DNA from: Lithodes maja
Taxonomy: Eukaryota > Arthropoda > Malacostraca > Decapoda > Lithodidae
DNA length: 64,000 nt
Direction of reading: 5' to 3'
Assembly (NCBI GenBank): GCA_037953745.1
Contig: JBAKBP010003171.1
Span: 95,208-159,207, forward strand
Part shown: positions 32,401-41,492 of the stretch, piece after piece
Layout of the letters: each line of letters begins with the position of its first letter
How positions within the stretch are numbered: the stretch's first letter is position 1
Notes under the pieces: model-generated
Told to the model about the DNA's origin: nothing
Seen by the model: the letters and a program-made list of their open reading frames with translations, nothing else
The model's database searches: none
Position numbers and translations under genes: made by a program

Positions 32401-34629
32401 ACCCAACTCTGCCTTGTTACACCCCATATCTGGGCCAGAGTCAACTCCCGTGTTTATTATAGGTCCAAGTACCGAATCACCGAGAAGTGCAGCAGAATCA
32501 ATGTCCCTTTTCCTGCCCTTAGCAACCTTCTCCTGATCCTTCCTCCACTGTCCCCGAGGCTGAGTGCTAGGCTGTGCAGGAGCCGCAGAGCGAGATCGGG
32601 TTACCACACAGGCCATCTCATCCTGTTGGCACCTCCCAACCCATTCCCGATTCTCACCATCCACGTCGGCCGCCCTCTCGGCAACGACTAAGGGTGGAGT
32701 CCCGGAAGTGGGCACCGCAAAGTCGTTGCCGAGAAGAAGGTCGACGCCCTCAACTGGCAAACACTCAACGATCCCTACATCCAGCTCCCTGCACACCTCT
32801 CCCACTCTCAACTCCAACCTCACAAGTGGGTATGACCTCGTAGCATTTATACCCTGCACCACAACAACTCTGGCCGCATTTATCGGTTTCCCTGTGAAGT
32901 TCCTCAACAAAGTTTGCGAAGCCCCCGTATCCCTCAGCAAGTCAACCCTCCGTAGTTCACTCCCCCAGCTCACAAACCCGTGTCCCCGATGGTTACAGAA
33001 AGTGTCCCGGACAGGTGTCGAGCCTTCCGTACGCTTCTTTACCGCGTGTGCCTCAGCTGCTGACAACCTACCCCGGGCAGTTGCTGCAGCCTTCAGAGAC
33101 ACACCGATACTGTGAACCAATGACACCGGCTTAGCGGGAGTGTTACTAGGGCACTCACGTGAATAATGGCCTAGCTTCTGACATTTGTAACATTTCACAT
33201 CCCCAATGGGCTTCTTCCCTTGTGCGGGCGAAGAAGGGGCCTGACCTTTAGTAAACGGGAGAGGCTTGTGTTTGTAGGTGTTATTAGGTGCAATGCATTT
33301 AGTGTGGTTATGTGTGTCATAGGATTTGTTATTATCGAAAACTCTGGTGGGTGGGGTATAGCGCCCCTTCTGCCCTGACTCAGCCCTCTGAGCGGCACCG
33401 CAACCACGAATCAATGATAATCTGAAGTCTGCCATCTTGGCAGCCTCCTCTACTGTCTTGGGACATTTTTCCTTAATGTTCAGCGTGAGATCGGTTCCAG
33501 TACATTTGTAAAACTGTTCCAGATAGAAAAGTTGCTTAATTTCCTCAGCCGACTCTGCGTGCTCGGACCGAAACCAGTTATTACCTGCATCTGTTAAGTC
33601 CCGTGCGTGCTCCATAAAACTGACGTCGCTCTTCTTATTCACGCCACGGAACTTCAATCTATAAGTTTCGGGTTGTAGTTCGTAGGCCCGGAGCACAGCC
33701 TCCTTCACCAGTCCATACACTACACTCTCGTCCAGTGACAGTGCATCGTAGGCTTTCAACCCCTTACCCACTAGACGTGATGAAACTAATGCTGCCCATT
33801 TAACCTCCGGCCAGTCATACTCACGACACTTCTTTTCGAAACGAGCAAAAAACTCAGTCACTGCTGTCTCATCAAATGCGGGTACTAACTTAATTAAATG
33901 CGAAAGTGAGTCTGTAACCCGGTGCCCACCACCGAGATGACGCCCCGTGGTCTCTACTCTAGACTTCTTGACATCCATTTCAGCCTGGTACCTGGTTGCA
34001 TCCTGATTGGCTTGGATTCTAGCAACCTCTATGCGTTCTATACTAGCCTGTTGTATCTGAGTCTCCTGCAGCTTAATCCGTTCTATACTAGCCTGTTGAC
34101 TCTCTTGCAACTTAAGCTTAGCTAGTTCTAGCTGAAATAACATCTCAGGAGACAGGCCTGGGGGGGGAGAGCACAAAATGGGGGATCCACACCGAGACGT
34201 GTTTACGGGTAAGCCAGCTTGCCATTGAGAACCCTCCTGCTGCATCGTGCTAAGAATCGCTGGCTGAGGGCCCAGCTCAGGGGTAGAGTGGAATGGAGGC
34301 TTGGAGGGAACCCCCCAAGACCCCACTCCACCCACCGCCCCATCGCCATCACCCAACAAACATGCCACCAAATTCTTCTTGGGCCAACTGTCAGGACAGT
34401 CCCGCCCCAAAACCGTGGCTAAACAGCGAAGACCGTAACAATCAATAGCCTGCAGGCGCTGTTCGGTCAAAGGTGTCTGCAAAAATGCCCGGGCATCCCT
34501 CTCTCCACTTATAACACTCCCCTCCCTAAATATCTGTTGTACTTGCTGGTCACTAGGCTGTACCGTGTTATCCTCCCCCGTAAATGATGAGTCATTAGAC
34601 ATAGTGCTGGTTATACAATTGCTGTTCAT
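29491..34629 (-). CDS. Element A Gag-Pol polyprotein (Gag-PR-INT-RT-RNase H)
   Basis: One uninterrupted frame of 1712 codons from the ATG at 34629 (MNSNCITSTM; a second ATG follows nine codons on) to a TAG. Gag has a Gln/Glu/Ile coiled coil around residues 165-235, a SCAN-like capsid domain at 321-404 (LEQF at 370-373) and a CCHC knuckle at 480-493 (CYKCQKLGHYSREC). Protease has DTGAS with Asp567. The integrase H2C2 module spans His855-Cys895, and the catalytic core has Asp926, Asp985 and Glu1021 (exact 35-residue D-E spacing). GPYVVAKK near 1155 is a GPY/F module. RT runs from about 1310, with YLDD at 1442-1445. RNase H starts at ATDASG (Asp1591) and ends SRVDDPG. It makes the enzymes for reverse transcription and integration from one frame, with no gag-pol frameshift. 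Integrase ahead of RT defines the Gmr1-like order. Confidence 0.95.
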   Translation of the reverse strand: MNSNCITSTMSNDSSFTGEDNTVQPSDQQVQQIFREGSVISGERDARAFLQTPLTEQRLQAIDCYGLRCLATVLGRDCPDSWPKKNLVACLLGDGDGAVGGVGSWGVPSKPPFHSTPELGPQPAILSTMQQEGSQWQAGLPVNTSRCGSPILCSPPPGLSPEMLFQLELAKLKLQESQQASIERIKLQETQIQQASIERIEVARIQANQDATRYQAEMDVKKSRVETTGRHLGGGHRVTDSLSHLIKLVPAFDETAVTEFFARFEKKCREYDWPEVKWAALVSSRLVGKGLKAYDALSLDESVVYGLVKEAVLRAYELQPETYRLKFRGVNKKSDVSFMEHARDLTDAGNNWFRSEHAESAEEIKQLFYLEQFYKCTGTDLTLNIKEKCPKTVEEAAKMADFRLSLIRGCGAAQRAESGQKGRYTPPTRVFDNNKSYDTHNHTKCIAPNNTYKHKPLPFTKGQAPSSPAQGKKPIGDVKCYKCQKLGHYSRECPSNTPAKPVSLVHSIGVSLKAAATARGRLSAAEAHAVKKRTEGSTPVRDTFCNHRGHGFVSWGSELRRVDLLRDTGASQTLLRNFTGKPINAARVVVVQGINATRSYPLVRLELRVGEVCRELDVGIVECLPVEGVDLLLGNDFAVPTSGTPPLVVAERAADVDGENREWVGRCQQDEMACVVTRSRSAAPAQPSTQPRGQWRKDQEKVAKGRKRDIDSAALLGDSVLGPIINTGVDSGPDMGCNKAELGKTSREARAVARATKAVEPTSRGNVLLQNHLDALTPRDISEQQLQDASLARYSNGAIELEEDGDAKPGDFFRLNRILYRRFLDPKSKWEGGARVVDQVVVPNKYRESLLCLAHDVPVAGHLGVTKTLAALGRFFWWPGVKADVCAWVAGCATCQTTGKPNQTIPKAPLFPIPVTGPPFSKVVVDLVGPFPPTSSGNKFLLTIMDVATRYPDAYPMRNGSAKAVVKNLLLFCSRYGFPREVQSDQGSNFTSKLFKQTLQLHGICSVVSSAYHPESQGVLERWHSTLKSMLRCYYAEHDTDWDLGLPYVLFAAREVPGESLGFSPNQLVFGHNVRGPLSMVKEIWEGEEKPGSVLKYILESRERLIGCMAAAGNNLVNAQAVMKHQYDAKVKLREFSVGQEVMLLLPLPGHPLSAKFIGPYVVAKKLSDLDYLVATPDRRKKHQLCHVNLMKEYVRRPSEPLTVPVLACSGQGGEGGGDSHAAEEDSWDCVISAEQWAGNTEQEARQAVSHLPEHQGAAVLGLFRSYPSVFAEHPGLTTQVTHDVDVGDNVPFKSVPYRVPPVKLPALREELKYMVERGMITEGYVKWTSPVTLQPKPDGKVRFCIDFRRLNGLTTTNPYPLPRVDDSVDKIGNAKYLTKIDLVKGYWQVPLSDRAKQVCGFVVDGKTYQCNVMPYGLKNAPATFQNLMNDICDEIPNCTVYLDDVIVYDDDFENHLRHLETLFGKLHDAGLVVNLRKCEFVKATVQYLGFVVGLGRVCPPLSKIQAINMFPRPTTKRQVMRFLGMIGYYRRFIRGYSTVLAPLTDLLSKSVKFCWAAECQRAFDLVKHLLCTHPILRAPDFSRSFQLATDASGVGAGAVLLQTDSEGLEHPVSFFSRKFNSAQRNYSTIEKELLAIVLSLKHFEVYVPAYGPVVTIYTDHHPLKFLNQFHNRNMRLTRWSLMLQEYNLNIQHIAGSENVIADCLSRVDDPG

Positions 34630-34860
34630 AAAAAAAAGAAGTGCTTATTACTAATTGCAGTCTCGACTCACAAAATGTTAAAGATGCTTGAATGACTCTA
34701 CTCTAGACACCCCTAACGAAACAATCTGCAAGTCCACCAATACAATAATGACACAATAAAAATTCCTCCAATATGCAAGAAAATTCTAGCCAGCTCTACT
34801 AGGTAGCATAGAATAGTTCTCCAAAAAACATGTGATAGGATACTACTGAATCTTGTGCAA

Positions 34861-34868
34861 GGTCGCCA
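34861..34868 (-). promoter_or_regulatory. Element A primer-binding site
   Basis: GGTCGCCA on the plus strand (TGGCGACC on the element's strand), three bases inside the 5' LTR. Fits the 3' end of an arginine tRNA over 8 bases. Confidence 0.6.
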
Positions 34869-34871
34869 TTT

Positions 34872-36690
34872 TTTTACGGCTGGATCGGCAATACATATTC
34901 GGGATTCTTGATCGTAGGACAGAAATGGCTTATGTGACAACGACACGCTCGATTCCAGTCCCAAATACTATATGCTCCAGACAACAAAAGCACCAACGCC
35001 CTACAGAGTTATCGTCTATGGTAACGAGATACCTTAACTCGGCGAAAGTGTACAACAGGGGTAGGCTATGAGGCTAAACTCCCTCAGACATTTATAGGTT
35101 ACGTTATTACTAAAGAAATGCAATACTCAAGAAACTACGTTAATATTAAGCCTCTAATAATGTAGAATAGAAGCAGGCTAAAGGTATGACAGTGAAATGC
35201 TAAATGACAAATGTACACGCCTACTTGAAAGCGCGTGCACTAGAATAACTGTCCCCTACTAACATGCACTAGCATGTAGCATACAAGATGTTCATGATCC
35301 AGTAGGTACCTAATAATACACATGGAAGGAACATAAATAGTAGTCACTTATTATAATAATGAATCTATACTTGGAATAACTAAAAGGTTGCAGGCAACAG
35401 TACTGCGCCGGTAACCTACTACCGCATAGGCTACTTCGCTTCTCTCACTCTGTCTCCCCTCTGAGTCCGTATGCGCCCTACGCAACAGAACTCCGGACAC
35501 AGCAGCAAAACGACAGTGCAGTTAATTGATACATGAAAGTATTAATAGTGTTGTCTTGTGTGTGAGTAATGTGTATTGTAAAGTGTTACATACATAAACT
35601 TAAAGAGAGCTGCAATGCATAGTAAAATAAAGATATATCCCACTCATCATCCCCATGTGTTCTAGCTAGCAGGCCAAGTCACAGGAACAACGAGTCCCAG
35701 CACCGAAAGCGAGAACCCAGGAAAAGACTGTAGAGAACACAAGGACAGATAAATTACGTTACTCTACTATACCGGCACTACGAGCGAGCTGTAGTCTCTG
35801 GTACTACACTCGCTCCTGGCTCGGTATGCAAATCAAGGCTAAGTCCTCGCCCCTCTACAGACAACTCCTGGGCATGGTCGGGCTCTTACACATGGCACCA
35901 GTCTAGTCACAAATTGGATGATGAGCGGGGCATATAACTCGTGAACATGTAGAACGTTCACCAACTATCCTCATCAAGAAGATCGCTGTTCACATTAACC
36001 CCTTAAATCTAATACATGTAAATATATGCTTGTCCTAAGAGTAATACGAGAGGTGAGTGCTGAAACTCCTTTAGGACCTCAAGGGAAGGTTATGCATTTA
36101 AATAGAGAGAAGAATGAAATGAGAGTAATGTCGTCAGAGAGAAAGAGTGCAACCGTGAGAAATTGGGAGAGAGGGCAAGGGATGTTAGAATCTCAAAGGT
36201 TCTAGGCAACCTGATCATAGAACACACAGCGAGCCTCCAGGCAATGTGCAGTACGACAACATGGGCAGCCCAGGCAGCATAGGCAGGCGGCAATGGAGTA
36301 CCAACCCTGTCGCGCCTAGCTATAAGCGCAAGGCTGCCAACCGGTCCATACGTCTGGCAACCACCCCCCCGGCAGCGTGGCGCATTGCTACCCTCTCGCT
36401 CTGAAGCCCAACTCACTCTCTCTCTCTGAACTCCCATTGTCTTATCTATCAACTTCTCTATTGATACTACATATTAAATGGAAGGTCTCGACATGGCTTA
36501 AAACAAAACCCACCACTGGTTAGCACATGACGAGACCTTTGCAGAGATACAAAGAACATAGTTATACGTTGTCACACTCAATATAGGCAGCCAGCACGGT
36601 ACAGCGGTACAGAGGTACCGCACAGTGACGGTACAGTGGAGTACCAAGGAGTACAATCAGGTTGCGTTGCCACGCACTGGGTGCGTCACA
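34872..36690 (-). repeat. Element A 5' LTR
   Basis: 1819 bp. Its inner end, next to the primer-binding site, reads TTTTACGG instead of TGTTACGG, a change of the conserved terminal CA. The outer end is normal (GCGTCACA followed by ACGT). Confidence 0.92.
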
Positions 36691-38862
36691 ACGTGTCCAT
36701 ACCCCCCCACCAGGACCTACCCTTCCCCCACCAGGACATACCCTATCACAAGCCAGACCTTCTCTATTCTGAAGAGATGTTTATGAAAGTTCGCCACCAA
36801 AACCCTCAATATTTCCCTGTATCTTCTGCCCAAAGTGAACTTAACCATGGCAGCCAAGTGAGCAAACAAGTAGAAACGCAATATCACCTGTCCTCTAAAG
36901 TCACATCCATACAACAGGAGAATTCTCTATTTTCCCCACCACCAGAAATCCTTTTTTCATTACCCCAGCAGGCCGTTTCCAAGCCTAAAGTGAATATAAA
37001 TAAACGAGGAACATCCAAGCCATCCCGGAGAAATAACCCTCATATTTTTAGTGTAAATCCTAAGCTCACAATAAATCAAAACCTCTCAACACCATGTCCC
37101 TGCTGCCCCGAAAAGACAGACACTTAACCCCAACCAAAAAGTAAATAGGATCTCAACTGACCCAAGGGAATTTAGGCAAAACTGAACTAGTTATACAGTC
37201 GAGTGCTTCTCCCTAGGGCGAACACACTTAACTGGTAGCTAAAACAGTTCGGATAAAGATTCCGTAGGGGTTAGCCATTCTCCCCTTAAACTCTTGACAA
37301 GCAGCCTTGATTAAACAGTCGAATAGCTCTTCCTCGGACGATCCTAATTAACTGCTAATCAATAAATTAGGAAATAAGATATCTGTCAAGGCTAACCTTG
37401 GATCCTTGAAGAGTCTTACCAAATAGTGAAAACAAGTGTGTTAAACTGTGACCCCGAAGAAAGGACGTAGAAGAAAGAAAGAGAGCATTGCTTACCTGGA
37501 CAGTGTGCTGATACCGTGACCTTCCCCTTGGTCAAACAGAAGGGACAACTGAACTTATCACCAAATGCGCTCCAGACTCACTACAGGCTCCTACCTTTTC
37601 TACTCAAATCCTATAAGTAACATTTGTTTTGTAAAGAGTTTTGAAGATTACAGTAAGGGTTAATAAGATATGCTAAGACTCACATTAACGTAGACTCTGA
37701 AGATTTTATAATCTTCTTTTCTCCTAGACATCCGTAACTCGATTTAGAGAGAACACCACATTTCTATCCGCGGGATAAATATAGATACTGTATATAATTC
37801 TTCAAGTATAGGCTCCTGTATTCTTATGAGGAGTAATATAGATATTTGTTCGGGAAATTATATATGAACCTATACAGTATACACGTAAAACCAAATTGAA
37901 CTCTTATTCAGATCTTGTTTCTATGCTTTATCATCAGCAGGATACGTAAGATATAGATGAGTTGTTCACAGAGTGTACTACCATTCAGTCTCTTTTATTG
38001 ACTATTATTATTTATCACGCTTCATGACTCATAATTCACGTAGTATTCAGTTTGAGTTATTTCTAACTCTGTATTTCACGTCGCATTAATTATCCGCCCG
38101 GCAAGGATGCTCAGTCAAGCATACATGACTATTGTATTTATTTAAGCCATTTATGAACTTACAATCATTACTTTGACTCTTCGAGTTCTTTGAGTTAATT
38201 CTCCTGTAAACTTTTCCTTAACGTAAAGGTTAAACTTAAATCAAATAGTACCTTAATTACCATAACCTCAGTGCTGTGTGTATGCCGTCGCAGTAACTAA
38301 TATTTACACTCAGCGCGTAGCTACCTCGCCCCCGCTAAATTCCCTTCAAGGTACTATTTATTGTTTGAGACTAAATCTCTCTGTGTGCACTTGTTCTGCG
38401 TTTACGATAGAACATTCGATCAGTATTATTTGTACTATTGTATAACCTAATCTATTTTCTCCTAGGTCATCAGTTATTCTAGGACTAATTCCATTTACGA
38501 TTCATGTTTAGTGTTCGTCGAAGTGCTCCTCTCCCTACAGGACTTTCGATTCTTATTTTATACCTATCTGATTTGTACTCTAGCCAATTAAGGAATAAAA
38601 CTTGTGAAACTCAATTGTGTATTCTGTGTCATTGATTATTATTGTTGCATGATTTATAATGTTGAAGTTAGTTATGCTCCACTCAGAGTGTTCAGATTCC
38701 CCATTCTTTCCTAAGGTGGAAAAAGCGGAATCACTATTAAGCACGTTAAATTATAACGTCGCATAACATAAAGTATCACAAAATACTCCAGAGTTTGGCT
38801 GGACAAATTCCGAGATTGATCTAGCTTTATATTTACAGTTTATGAATGTCCATTCAACTTGT

Positions 38863-39234
38863 TTAAAGGTGGATGGGTCGTTTTTATGGTCCCCTTTCTC
38901 CCTCGCGTTAAGCCCCATTTGTTTTGAGATTATATGACGTTCAGCCGACTAGTTCGGCGATTTTAACACATTTCGCTCCATTTCGTTGTCAATTTGAAAA
39001 CATTTTGTGCCGTTTAGGTGTAACCATTTTCCTGGTGAGCGTTAGCGAGCCTTACATTTTAGGTGGAAACGGCCTTCGGCCGGGTTAATTTTTTTTTACC
39101 GAAAATATATGAATTTATCTTGAAAGGGGGTTTAGGAGGTGTTTTTCTAAGCTTGAGTGAGGTCCAGCGAGGAAAATAAGAAATAAAGGAATACATGAAT
39201 TAATAGACCAAAAGAACGGCCCATCTCCCCTTAA
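38863..39234 (+). mobile_element. MITE of the ~360-bp family, copy 2 (complete)
   Basis: The left terminus TTAAAGGTGGATGGGTCG pairs with the right terminus, which read in reverse is TTAAGGGGAGATGGGCCG. The imperfect inverted repeats are about 28 bases, ending in TTAA. The internal blocks (TAGGTGTAACC, GAGCGTTAGCGAGCC, TACCGAAAAT, TATCTTGAAAGGGGG) are shared with copies near 6060, 40128, 40625 and 51195. It is non-coding and needs a transposase in trans. Confidence 0.65.
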
Positions 39235-39257
39235 CGCCTTCTGTACCGGCGACGTCA

Positions 39258-40020
39258 TTTATATTATATTCTAGCTATATCCAGACGATTTGTGCAGTTT
39301 ATATTATATTCTAGCTATATCCAGACGATTTGTGCAGTTTATATTATATTCTAGCTATATCCAGACGATTTGTGCAGTTTATATTATATTCTAGCTATAT
39401 CCAGACGATTTGTGCAGTTTATATTATATTCTAGCTATATCCAGACGATTTGTGCAGTTTATATTATATTCTAGCTATATCCAGACGATTTGTGCAGTTT
39501 ATATTATATTCTAGCTATATCCAGACGATTTGTGCAGTTTATATTATATTCTAGCTATATCCAGACGATTTGTGCAGTTTATATTATATTCTAGCTATAT
39601 CCAGACGATTTGTGCAGTTTATATTATATTCTAGCTATATCCAGACGATTTGTGCAGTTTATATTATATTCTAGCTATATCCAGACGATTTGTGCAGTTT
39701 ATATTATATTCTAGCTATATCCAGACGATGTGTGCAGTTTATATTATATTCTAGCTATATCCAGACGATTTGTGCAGTTTATATTATATTCTAGCTATAT
39801 CCAGACGATTTGTGCAGTTTATATTATATTCTAGCTATATCCAGACGATTTGTGCAGTTTATATTATATTCTAGCTATATCCAGACGATTTGTGCAGTTT
39901 ATATTATATTCTAGCTATATCCAGACGATTTGTGCAGTTTATATTATATTCTAGCTATATCCAGACGATTTGTGCAGTTTATATTATATTCTAGCTATAT
40001 CCAGACGATTTGTGCAGTTT
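39258..40020. repeat. 40-bp tandem satellite, 19 copies
   Basis: An exact 40-base period running TTTATATTAT, ATTCTAGCTA, TATCCAGACG, ATTTGTGCAG, repeated 19 times with only one substitution seen (G for T near 39730). No spacers, so it is not a CRISPR array. The left flank ends GACGTCA and the right flank begins AAGAAGG. Such homogeneity indicates recent expansion or gene conversion; assembly collapse or expansion is possible. Confidence 0.95.
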
Positions 40021-40127
40021 AAGAAGGATTTGTGGTAGTAAAATAGGTTAGTTGAGCTAGGTCGAAGCCTGTTAATTGATGGAGGCCCTTTTTCAAGTGA
40101 CTAAAATCGTGGAGTAGCCAGATTAAA

Positions 40128-40457
40128 CGTAAGGGGGAGGTAGTTGCTTTTTCTGGACCTCTTTCTCCCTCATTGTTTAGCATATTAGTTTTGAGATTTT
40201 AAGACGTTATTTCCGTTAGTACGTCGATTTTGATACCTTTCGCCCCATTTCTTTGTTAATATTAAGACCTTTCGTGCTATTTAGGTGTCGATTTTGTTCC
40301 TGGCCAACTATAGTGAGCCCGTAATTTGTAGAAGAACCGGCCTAGACGAGGGATCTAATGGATGTTTTTAAAAGTTTGATGAAAGTCTAGGGAGGAAGCT
40401 AAAATATATATGAATACTTGAATAAATAGACCAAAAAAACAGCCACTACCCCCTTAA
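40128..40457 (+). mobile_element. MITE of the ~360-bp family, copy 3
   Basis: Left end GTAAGGGGGAGGTAGTTGC; right end CAGCCACTACCCCCTTAA, inverted to each other. Internal homology to copy 2 includes TTTTGAGATTTTAAGACG, TTTCGCCCCATTTC and ATTTAGGTGTCGATTTTG. Confidence 0.6.
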
Positions 40458-40620
40458 AGAGATTCAGTACAGCCATTCCAATTAGCGGCATGCCTTGTGA
40501 GTGTACATATCCTATTGATCGCGACTGTACAAACTGCCCTAACTGGATGGTAATAAAACAGTTTGGTTCTGGGCCAGCCGTTGGGGACAAACCGTTCTGC
40601 TTTTAATTACATAAGTTTCT

Positions 40621-40724
40621 GTTCTTAAGGGGGGAGGGGGAGGGTTGTTCTTAAGGGGGGAGGGGGAGGGTTGTTCTTAAGGGGGGAGGGGGAGGGTTGT
40701 TCTTAAGGGGGGAGGGGGATTTTT
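40621..40724. repeat. G-rich 26-bp repeat, four copies
   Basis: GTTCTTAAGGGGGGAGGGGG (followed by AGGGTT) recurs at 40621, 40647, 40673 and 40699 with a 26-base period. Each unit is a duplicated MITE terminus (TTAAGGGGGG). Multiple G runs of five or six give quadruplex-forming potential on this strand. Confidence 0.85.
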
Positions 40725-41170
40725 TTTTCTGGACTGCCTTCTCCCTGATGTTTAACCCCATTAGTTTTGAGATTTTAAGACGTTCTTTCTTCGTCTTCGT
40801 GGTGCGATGCATAAGGTGTTGATTTTCGGTGTGAGCATCCTGGGTTCGAATCCACGGACTGCCACATGTGTTTGTAAATTTCATAAATCGATTTTAGGAG
40901 TGTAGTTGGTTGTTGGAAGGAACATAATAATTCTATAGTTTGGTGATTTTACGATCTTTCACCCCATTGTGTTGTTAAAATTAGGACCTTCCATGCCATT
41001 CAGGTGTCGATTGTTTCCTGGCGAGCGATAGCGAGCCTGTAATTTTAGGAGAAATCAGTCTTCAGCCGGAACATTTTTCTACCGAAAAATTTACAAATAT
41101 ATCTCGAAGGGGGGTGTAAGAGGTGTTATTATAAGCTTGATGGAAGTTTTGGTAGGAAACTAAAAGCATA
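40625..41170 (+). mobile_element. MITE of the ~360-bp family, copy 4, with expanded end and nested SINE
   Basis: Left end amplified as the 26-bp repeat above. The body resumes TTTAACCCCATTAGTTTTGAGATTTTAAGACGTTC, is interrupted by a SINE (about 40797-40945), and continues with ACGATCTTTCACCCCATT, CATTCAGGTGTCGATTG and CGAGCGATAGCGAGCCTG. The right end is decayed near the A run at 41171. Confidence 0.6.
40797..40945 (+). repeat. tRNA-derived SINE, copy 1
   Basis: tRNA-like head with an A-box-like TGGTGCGATGCATAAGG and a perfect B box GGTTCGAATCC about 35 bases on, then an unrelated tail (GTTTGTAAATTTCAT...GGAAGGAACATAATAAT). A near-identical copy lies reversed at 54823-54955. About 145 bp. 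Confidence 0.7.
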
Positions 41171-41488
41171 AAAAAAAAAATGTATATATACCATATATAT
41201 ATTATATAAGCAAATAAATGCGCCCATCCCCACATATTTGTCCGGATAAACCCTCCCAATCCTAACAACAACAACAGAACACGAAAGAAAACACAAATCT
41301 CAAGTTTGCTCATAGTTACTGTTATCTAGTTAAATATTAAAGCACATATTAATTTACAGCAACTTGTACACACACATAAACATAGGCTAGTTACACAAAC
41401 ACACACGCACACATACATACAGTAGTACCCATTACGATATAATGATTAAGAGAGAGAGAGAGAGGAGTGTGAGTGTATCTCTGTGTGT
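41171..41488. other. AT-rich and CA-rich low-complexity sequence
   Basis: Holds an 11-base A run, TATATA stretches, CACACA stretches and an (AG)n tract at 41450-41464. No coding signature. This is the left flank of element B. Confidence 0.5.
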
Positions 41489-41492
41489 ATAT

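Larger units (their letters stand above)
27390..36690 (-). mobile_element. Element A: full-length Gmr1-like LTR retrotransposon, intact gag-pol
   Basis: 9301 bp, reverse oriented. LTRs of 1819 bp each (27390-29208 is the 3' LTR, 34872-36690 the 5' LTR), which I find to differ at only about six positions. Perfect ACGT duplications flank it (27386-27389 and 36691-36694). It has a polypurine tract next to the 3' LTR, a TGGCGACC primer-binding site next to the 5' LTR and a single 1712-codon gag-pol frame. It is inserted in solo LTR (ii). LTR near-identity and an unbroken frame indicate a recent, possibly competent, copy. Confidence 0.95.
27163..37127 (+). pseudogene. LTR-borne ORF, copy (ii), interrupted by element A
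   Basis: The ATG is at nucleotides 5-7 of solo LTR (ii). The frame occupies 27163-27389 and, once element A and one ACGT duplication are discounted, continues in phase at 36695-37127: about 219 codons to a TAA. The product is Pro/Ser/Gln/His-rich, with no transmembrane segment or known domain; it starts MTGTSQQEPN and ends CPCCPEKTDT. Copies (i) and (iii) start at the same LTR position with M(T/P)G. That frame continuity survives across the insertion site suggests the ORF was intact when A landed. Possible readings are an LTR-encoded accessory protein or the C-terminal tail of an upstream polyprotein. Confidence 0.45.
27159..38768 (+). mobile_element. Solo LTR (ii) of the second LTR family, split by element A
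   Basis: LTR sequence comprises 27159-27389 and 36695-38768, about 2.3 kb after removing element A and one ACGT. It starts TGAAATGACGGGG and ends CGCATAACA, with perfect TAAAG duplications outside. The region 37800-38770 aligns with 22200-23059 of solo LTR (i), including the GTTCACAGAG segment and an AATAAAACTTGTGAAACTC poly(A)-signal region near 38594. It retains an open reading frame running from nucleotide 5 of the LTR across the empty site. Confidence 0.8.

Noticed and set aside
30262..33115. Numerous plus-strand frames opposite gag-pol in elements A and B
   Set aside because: They are antisense shadows of a GC-moderate coding region; all disappear as independent signals once the polyprotein is recognised.
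39258..40020. Regular 40-bp direct repeats resembling a CRISPR array
   Set aside because: Units are head to tail with no spacers, the context is eukaryotic, and there are no cas genes. It is a satellite.
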